Origin: an uncultured Collinsella sp.
GTDB lineage: Bacteria > Actinomycetota > Coriobacteriia > Coriobacteriales > Coriobacteriaceae
Direction: 5' to 3'
NCBI GenBank assembly: GCA_902493615.1
Contig: CABUQK010000085.1
Location: forward strand, 1-8,770
Length of the DNA: 8,770 nt
Shown here: positions 4,269-8,770 of the stretch, piece by piece
Layout: the number at the start of each line of letters is the position of its first letter
How positions within the stretch are numbered: the stretch's first letter is position 1
Notes under the pieces: model-generated
Databases searched by the model: none
The model's input: the letters and a program-made list of their open reading frames with translations, nothing else
What the model was told of the DNA's origin: nothing
Program-made: the position numbers and the translations under genes

Positions 4269-6581
4269 ATGGCTGGTAATCACTTTAAGGGCAGCGATAG
4301 CGGCCGCCCTGCAGTTCCGCCGCGTCCGAACGGGGCTGGTAAGGCCGGCACGCCGGGCGGCGCTGGACAGGGCGGTTCCGGTAAGCGCGTGTCCCCGGGC
4401 GAGACGGCGATGTTTACCGCGCTGTACGAGCAGTCTCAAAAGGCAAAAAAGACCGGCCGTGCAAGAGGAAATGTCTTTGCGGACGGTGCAACCTCCACGT
4501 CGCAGCCGAGCGGGGCTCCTTCGGTACCCGCGAACAACGCGGGTGCTGCCAACGCCGCGAATGGCGCCGGCAACGTTAATGCCGGCAAGGCCGCCAACAA
4601 TACTCCCTCTGCCGGTGGCGCGGGGCTTACGGGTAACCTTGGCACGATTTACACCGGCGCCTCCGAGACTGGCACGTTTGCCCGCCTGGATGATAGCGGT
4701 GCCGAGTTTGCGGGCTCGGGTTCCAAAGAAGATTATTACGATTTTGGCTTGAACTACGGTAGCGACGCTTCGTCGAGTTCGACCTCTGACGGTCTGGTCC
4801 GTCATCGCCATCGCAAGGGCGAGCGCAAAAAGCGTCACACCGGCGCCATTATTGCCGCTGTAGTCGCGGTGCTTCTCGTTGCGCTTGGCGCAAGCGGTTT
4901 TATGCTGCTTAACTCGGCAAAGACCGTAAAGAGCGAAGCGAAGGAGGCTGTCGAGATCGTCGGTGGCCTTAAGGACAAGGTCACGTCGGGCGATTTTTCG
5001 ACGCTGCCTGACGACGCGAAGAAGATCGATGAGCTCTGCAACAGCATGAAGGCGGAGACCTCGAGCCCGCTGTGGACGGCGGCATCGTTTATCCCGGTGT
5101 ATGGCAGTGACATCAACGCAGCCCGCACCATGATTGATGCCCTGTCCGATGTCTCGAGCAACGCGCTGGTTCCCATGGCCGATAACCTCTCGCAGGCCAC
5201 GCCCGGCAAGCTGTTCCAGGACGGCATGATTAACGTGTCCGCGCTGCAGGCGGTCGCCGATTCGCTTTCCAGCAGCTCGAAGGTGTTCAAGAGCGCCAAC
5301 GAGAAGGTCCAGGGCATTGGCGATACTCATATTTCCCAGGTGACCGAGCTGGTCGATAAGGCCAAGGACGGCTTTGCCACCCTCAACGGCGCGGTTGACG
5401 CGGCGGAGAAGGTCGCCCCCGTCCTTCCCCAGATGCTCGGCGCCAACGGCCAGACGCGCAACTATGTTATGTACGCCATGAACAACGTCGAGATTCGTGC
5501 CTGCGGCGGCTTTGGCGGTTCGCAGGGCCTGATTTCGGTCACCGACGGCCAGATGTCGATTGGCGAGTTTGTTCCCCGCATTGGACTCAGTGAGGATGAG
5601 GCAGTCGAGAGCGTCGACGAAGAGGATGAGGCGCTGTTCGGCAACCACAGCAACCTGTACAACTCGGGCAATACCTATTCGCCTGATTGGCCCCGCAACT
5701 CGCAGCGTGTCGCCGCGCTGTGGAAGTCCCAGTATGGACAGGACGTTGATGGCGTCATCGGTATCGACCCGGTGTTCCTGCAGTATCTGCTGGGCCTGGT
5801 CGGTAATGTCTCGCTGCCCGACGGAACGGTTGTCGACGGCACCAACGCCGCAAAGGTCCTCATGCACGATGTGTACTGGAACTATCCGGTCGAGGAGTCG
5901 GACGGCATCTTTGCATCCGTCGCCAGCGCTGCCTTCGACAAGATCCTTGGCGGTATCGGCGATGTCGATGTTACGAAGCTTGTCAGCGCCGTTGAGCGCG
6001 GTGCCGAAGAGGGCCGCCTGATCGCGTGGATGAGAAACGATGATGAGCAGAATGCCATCAAAGAGACGGGCATTGACGCTTCGCTGCCCAATCCGGATGA
6101 CCCGAGTGCCGATCCTGTTGCCGGCGTTTACTTTAACAACCTGAGCTTCTCCAAGCTCGACTGGTACCTGAACGCCGATACGCAGATTGGCCAGGGCATC
6201 AAGAACGGTGACGGCACGTGCTCCTATCGCATCACCGTTACCCTGACGAACATCATGACGCAGGAGGAGGCTGGCAAGCTGCCCGACTACGTTGCGGCGA
6301 GCGCACCCGATGCCGCGCGTGACGACGAGCGTCTGAATGTCTCACTGTTTGCCCCGACGGGCGGCAACATTACTGATCTGACCGTCGAGGGCACCCAGTT
6401 TGGTCTTGGCGTCGCTACGTGGCATGGAATCCCCTTCTATTCGGGCACCGTTGACCTGCATGCTGGCGAGACGACGACGATCACGTATACGCTGACCACG
6501 TCGGCCGAGGCGGGGGACAAGCCGCTTACGCTGCGTCAGACTCCTACATGCCAGGCGGCTCGCGACAGCGCGTCGGCGTAG
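4269..6581 (+). CDS. DUF4012 domain membrane-anchored protein
   Basis: This is a 770-residue protein with three parts. Residues 1 to about 177 are low-complexity, rich in Gly, Ala, Asn, Ser and Pro. A basic patch (residues 178-192, Arg/His/Lys) then leads into one transmembrane helix (about 193-216, Ala-Ile-Ile-Ala-Ala-Val-Val). By the positive-inside rule the N-terminal part is cytoplasmic and the roughly 550-residue remainder is outside the membrane. The outer part holds the DUF4012 domain: Arg-Asn-Tyr-Val-Met-Tyr (397-402), Asn-Asn-Val-Glu-Ile-Arg (405-410), Gly-Gly-Phe-Gly-Gly-Ser (413-418), then Pro-Asp-Trp-Pro and Asp-Gly-Val-Ile-Gly-Ile-Asp further on. DUF4012 proteins occur in Gram-positive bacteria, often near envelope-polysaccharide genes, and their activity is unknown. 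There is no signal peptide cleavage site or LPXTG signal. It precedes glmM in the same direction, separated by an intrinsic-terminator-like hairpin. The family call is firm; a wall or glycan role is inferred. Confidence 0.9.
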   Translation: MAGNHFKGSDSGRPAVPPRPNGAGKAGTPGGAGQGGSGKRVSPGETAMFTALYEQSQKAKKTGRARGNVFADGATSTSQPSGAPSVPANNAGAANAANGAGNVNAGKAANNTPSAGGAGLTGNLGTIYTGASETGTFARLDDSGAEFAGSGSKEDYYDFGLNYGSDASSSSTSDGLVRHRHRKGERKKRHTGAIIAAVVAVLLVALGASGFMLLNSAKTVKSEAKEAVEIVGGLKDKVTSGDFSTLPDDAKKIDELCNSMKAETSSPLWTAASFIPVYGSDINAARTMIDALSDVSSNALVPMADNLSQATPGKLFQDGMINVSALQAVADSLSSSSKVFKSANEKVQGIGDTHISQVTELVDKAKDGFATLNGAVDAAEKVAPVLPQMLGANGQTRNYVMYAMNNVEIRACGGFGGSQGLISVTDGQMSIGEFVPRIGLSEDEAVESVDEEDEALFGNHSNLYNSGNTYSPDWPRNSQRVAALWKSQYGQDVDGVIGIDPVFLQYLLGLVGNVSLPDGTVVDGTNAAKVLMHDVYWNYPVEESDGIFASVASAAFDKILGGIGDVDVTKLVSAVERGAEEGRLIAWMRNDDEQNAIKETGIDASLPNPDDPSADPVAGVYFNNLSFSKLDWYLNADTQIGQGIKNGDGTCSYRITVTLTNIMTQEEAGKLPDYVAASAPDAARDDERLNVSLFAPTGGNITDLTVEGTQFGLGVATWHGIPFYSGTVDLHAGETTTITYTLTTSAEAGDKPLTLRQTPTCQAARDSASA

Positions 6582-6618
6582 GGTTTTTCTGGTAGCGCAG
6601 ATAATCGAGTACCATTTT

Positions 6619-6653
6619 GGGGCGGACAGGCAATCTGTTCGCCCCTATTTTGT
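6619..6653 (+). terminator. Intrinsic-terminator-like hairpin between the DUF4012 gene and glmM
   Basis: GGGGCGGACAG (6619-6629) pairs with CTGTTCGCCCC (6635-6645) over 11 bp with one G-U pair and loop GCAAT, followed by TATTTTGT. It is a good rho-independent terminator for the DUF4012 transcript. Its T-run ends where the glmM ribosome binding site (AAGGAGAG from 6654) begins, so it could also act as an attenuator in a glmM leader. Confidence 0.75.
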
Positions 6654-6664
6654 AAGGAGAGCGC

Positions 6665-7996
6665 ATGAAGTACTTTGGCACCGACGGCTTTCGCGGCGAG
6701 GCCAACGTTGGGCTGACGGTAGAGCACGCTTATAAGATTGGCCGTTTTGTGGGCTGGTATTACGGCGCCAACCGCAGTGCTAAGGCGCGCGTCATCGTGG
6801 GCAAGGACACACGTCGCTCGAGTTATATGTTCGAGGCGGCGCTGGTGAGCGGTCTGGTCGCGAGCGGTGCGGACGCCTATATGCTGCACGTGATCCCCAC
6901 GCCGGGCGTGGCGCATCAGACCGTGGAGGGCTGCTTCGATTGCGGCATCATGATCAGCGCGAGCCACAACCCGTTTTGCGATAACGGCATTAAGCTCGTC
7001 AACAGCGACGGCTTTAAGATGGACGAGGACGTGCTGGAGCTCATTGAGGACTACATCGATGGCAAGAGCGAGGTGCCGCTGGCAACGGGCAACCACATCG
7101 GCGCCACGGTGGACTACATGCAGGGTCGCAACCGCTACATTGCTTCGCTCATCGCCAGCGCGAACTTTTCGCTGCAGGGCGTCAAGATCGGCATCGATTG
7201 CGCCAACGGCTCGGCATCCTCGGTGGCCAAGCCGGTGTTCGACGCACTGGGCGCCGATGTGCGCGTGATCAATGCCGCGCCCGACGGCTTTAACATCAAT
7301 GTCGACTGCGGCTCTACGCATATTGAGCGCCTGCAGCGCCACGTGGTGGAGCAGGGCCTGGATGTGGGCTTTGCCTACGATGGCGATGCCGACCGCTGCC
7401 TGGCCGTGGACGAGCGCGGCCGCGTGATCGACGGCGACCAGATCCTGTACGTGTGCGGTGTGTACCTGAACAAGCACGGGCGTCTCTCGGGCGGTACCGT
7501 GGTGCCGACGATCGCCAGCAACTTTGGCCTGATCAAGTCGTTGGAGCTTGCCGGCCTGAGTGCCGTGACCAGCGGCGTGGGCGACCGTCACGTGTATGCC
7601 AAGATGCGCGAGGGCGGCTACAGCCTGGGCGGCGAGCAGACGGGCCATACGATCTTTGGCGATATCGAGCGCACGGGCGACGGCATTATGACCTCGCTGC
7701 GCGTGATGGAAGTGATTCGTGCCGAGCGCGAGACGCTCTCGCAGCTCACGGCTCCGTGCAAGCTGCTGTCACAGGCGCAGGTGGCCGTGCACGTGGCGGA
7801 CAAGGACGCCGCGCTCGAGAATATGGGCGTGCAGAACGCCATCGCCGAGGCCGAGGCTGCGCTGGCAGGCGAGGGCCGCGTGCTCGTGCGCAAGAGCGGA
7901 ACCGAGTCGGTTATCCGCGTGCTGGCCGAGGCGCCCGACCAAGCATCCGCCGATGCCGCCATGAAGCGCATCGCCAACGCGCTCGAGGCTTTATAG
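6665..7996 (+). CDS. glmM: Phosphoglucosamine mutase
   Basis: GlmM converts glucosamine-6-phosphate to glucosamine-1-phosphate in the cytoplasm, the second step from fructose-6-phosphate to UDP-GlcNAc, which feeds peptidoglycan and other glycans. The 443-residue length is normal for the family (about 445). All four active-site loops are present. The phosphoserine loop is Ser-Ala-Ser-His-Asn-Pro (98-103, catalytic S100). The Mg-binding loop is Asp-Gly-Asp-Ala-Asp-Arg (239-244). The sugar-specificity loop is Gly-Gly-Glu-Gln-Thr-Gly-His (322-328). The phosphate-binding loop is Arg-Lys-Ser-Gly-Thr-Glu (409-414). The Gln in loop three is typical of GlmM rather than phosphomannomutase, and the Thr there replaces the more usual Ser. 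The N-terminus Tyr-Phe-Gly-Thr-Asp-Gly-Phe-Arg-Gly is also typical. AAGGAGAG lies 4 bases before the ATG. No strong promoter is obvious in the 83-base gap; GATAAT at 6600-6605 is a weak -10 candidate. Confidence 0.97.
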   Translation: MKYFGTDGFRGEANVGLTVEHAYKIGRFVGWYYGANRSAKARVIVGKDTRRSSYMFEAALVSGLVASGADAYMLHVIPTPGVAHQTVEGCFDCGIMISASHNPFCDNGIKLVNSDGFKMDEDVLELIEDYIDGKSEVPLATGNHIGATVDYMQGRNRYIASLIASANFSLQGVKIGIDCANGSASSVAKPVFDALGADVRVINAAPDGFNINVDCGSTHIERLQRHVVEQGLDVGFAYDGDADRCLAVDERGRVIDGDQILYVCGVYLNKHGRLSGGTVVPTIASNFGLIKSLELAGLSAVTSGVGDRHVYAKMREGGYSLGGEQTGHTIFGDIERTGDGIMTSLRVMEVIRAERETLSQLTAPCKLLSQAQVAVHVADKDAALENMGVQNAIAEAEAALAGEGRVLVRKSGTESVIRVLAEAPDQASADAAMKRIANALEAL

Positions 7997-8001
7997 CTAC
8001 G

Positions 8002-8017
8002 CGGTTTTACCAAACCG
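8002..8017. repeat. Small hairpin just after glmM
   Basis: CGGTTT and AAACCG are perfect 6-bp arms around TACC, six bases after the glmM stop. There is no T-run, so it is probably not a terminator by itself. It could protect the 3' end of the message. Confidence 0.3.
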
Positions 8018-8055
8018 AAGGTAGTCATTGGGGACGTTCTTAAACAACTAGGTGG

Positions 8056-8094
8056 AAAGGGGGCGCCGCGGATTGGTTCCGCGGCGCCCCCTTT
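8056..8094. terminator. Long GC-rich hairpin between convergent genes, probable bidirectional terminator
   Basis: A 16-bp perfect stem at 8056-8071 (AAAGGGGGCGCCGCGG) pairs with 8079-8094 around the 7-base loop ATTGGTT. The stem ends in three T on either strand, so each reading gives a strong GC stem closing into TTT. It lies 23 bases beyond the end of the M32 gene and 60 bases beyond glmM, exactly where the two converging transcripts need to stop. The T-tract outside the stem is short, which lowers certainty about efficiency. Confidence 0.7.
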
Positions 8095-8116
8095 GCGTTG
8101 GCGTGTCGGTTATGCC

Positions 8117-8770
8117 TTACAGCTCGTAGAGCGTGGTGAACTTGTCCTGCAGGTAGCTGCAGTAGTAGCGGGCATCGAACGCCATGCCGCAGGCGCCCTT
8201 GATGAGTTCCGGCGCGTCCTTGGCGCGGCCCCACTGCCAAATGTGCTCGCCCAGCCAGGCGCGGACGGGTGTCAGGTCACCGCTCGCACAGGCGCCGTTA
8301 AGGTCGACACCGTCGCGGCACATGGCCGGCACAAACATGGCGTCGTAGGCGCTGCCCAGCGCATAGGTGGGGAAGTAGCCAAACGAGCCGCCGCTCCAGT
8401 GCGTATCCTGTAGGCAGCCGTGCGTGTCGTCGGGAACGGGAATGCCCAGGTACTCATCCATGAAGCGGTTCCAAAGCGCGGGGATGTCCTTGGCCGTGGC
8501 CTCGCCGGCAAACAGCATGCGCTCGATCTCGTAGCGCACCATAACGTGCAGCGGATAGGTGAGCTCGTCGGCCTCGGTGCGGATCAGCGAAGGCTGCGCG
8601 ATGTTCACGGCGTGGTAGAGCGTGTCCTCGTCGACGTCGCCGTAGACCTCGGGTGCGTGGCGGCGTAGCACCTCGAGCAGCGGTCCCATAAAGGCGCGGC
8701 TGCGACCCACGGTGTTCTCGAAAAAGCGGCTCTGACTCTCGTGGATGCCCATGGAGGTACCACCCTCAAG
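8117..8770 (-). CDS. M32-family metallocarboxypeptidase, C-terminal part (cut by window edge)
   Basis: This is the last 217 or so residues of a cytoplasmic zinc carboxypeptidase of family M32 (Taq/Pfu type), which removes C-terminal amino acids from peptides; full proteins are about 500 residues. Visible family motifs in order are: Gly-Ile-His-Glu-Ser-Gln-Ser-Arg-Phe-Phe-Glu-Asn, where the Glu of His-Glu-Ser is the third metal ligand; Ile-Arg-Thr-Glu-Ala-Asp-Glu-Leu-Thr-Tyr-Pro-Leu-His; and Leu-Gln-Asp-Thr-His-Trp-Ser-Gly-Gly-Ser-Phe-Gly-Tyr-Phe-Pro-Thr-Tyr. The metal-binding HExxH lies upstream, outside the window. The frame stays open through 8770 (Leu-Glu-Gly-Gly-Thr-Ser before the internal Met at 8752), so that Met is not the start. 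The gene ends at TAA 8119-8117 and converges on glmM. Confidence 0.95.
   Translation of the reverse strand, partial: LEGGTSMGIHESQSRFFENTVGRSRAFMGPLLEVLRRHAPEVYGDVDEDTLYHAVNIAQPSLIRTEADELTYPLHVMVRYEIERMLFAGEATAKDIPALWNRFMDEYLGIPVPDDTHGCLQDTHWSGGSFGYFPTYALGSAYDAMFVPAMCRDGVDLNGACASGDLTPVRAWLGEHIWQWGRAKDAPELIKGACGMAFDARYYCSYLQDKFTTLYEL

Noticed and set aside
4239..5867. 542-residue open frame on the minus strand
   Set aside because: It lies opposite the DUF4012 coding sequence and is Arg/Ala/Gly-rich with no domain pattern; an antisense shadow in GC-rich DNA.
6536..7648. 370-residue open frame on the minus strand
   Set aside because: It is antisense to glmM, which has all four catalytic loops; the His/Ala/Val-rich composition is typical of a shadow frame.

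Overview
The window looks like a chromosomal segment of a high-GC, gut-type actinobacterium of the class Coriobacteriia, most like Collinsella. This is inferred from the GC-rich codon use, from a DUF4012 wall-associated protein beside glmM, and from the general look of the proteins. No species marker such as rRNA is present.

Layout from left to right: (1) 1-283 holds no convincing complete gene. Its left edge looks like the terminal inverted repeat of an IS3/IS150-type insertion sequence, followed by a short, possibly degraded reading frame. (2) 293-2506 is an accessory-looking pocket. It has an HNH endonuclease with a putative modified-base-reader N-terminus (+), a small two-CxxC zinc-ribbon-like protein (+), and a convergent DUF5710 protein that also carries two CxxC motifs (-). 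(3) 2687-2865 is a complete tRNA-Val(GAC) unit on the minus strand, with promoter, tRNA with encoded CCA, and intrinsic terminator. (4) 3097-4119 is an EamA-type transporter of the drug/metabolite family. (5) 4269-6581 is a large single-pass DUF4012 protein with a long low-complexity cytoplasmic tail. (6) 6665-7996 is glmM, phosphoglucosamine mutase, which supplies glucosamine-1-phosphate for UDP-GlcNAc and peptidoglycan. An intrinsic-terminator-like hairpin sits directly against its ribosome binding site. (7) 7997-8116 is a convergent intergenic stretch with a 16-bp perfect GC-rich hairpin. (8) 8117-8770 is the C-terminal part of an M32 carboxypeptidase (-), cut by the window edge.

The right half (transporter, DUF4012, glmM, M32 peptidase) reads as conserved chromosome; glmM and possibly the DUF4012 protein belong to cell-envelope biology. 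The left part, on the 3' side of the tRNA and next to an IS end, is the variable part. Its best candidate for something new is the HNH protein, a possible modification-dependent (type IV-like) restriction nuclease, with two uncharacterised Cys-pair proteins nearby. I do not see a clear multi-gene novel system, and the co-operation of these three genes is only a hypothesis.

Gene-free stretches (1-292, 2507-2686 and 2866-3096) contain only the elements listed plus small inverted repeats. I see no further RNA gene, CRISPR array or riboswitch that I can support.
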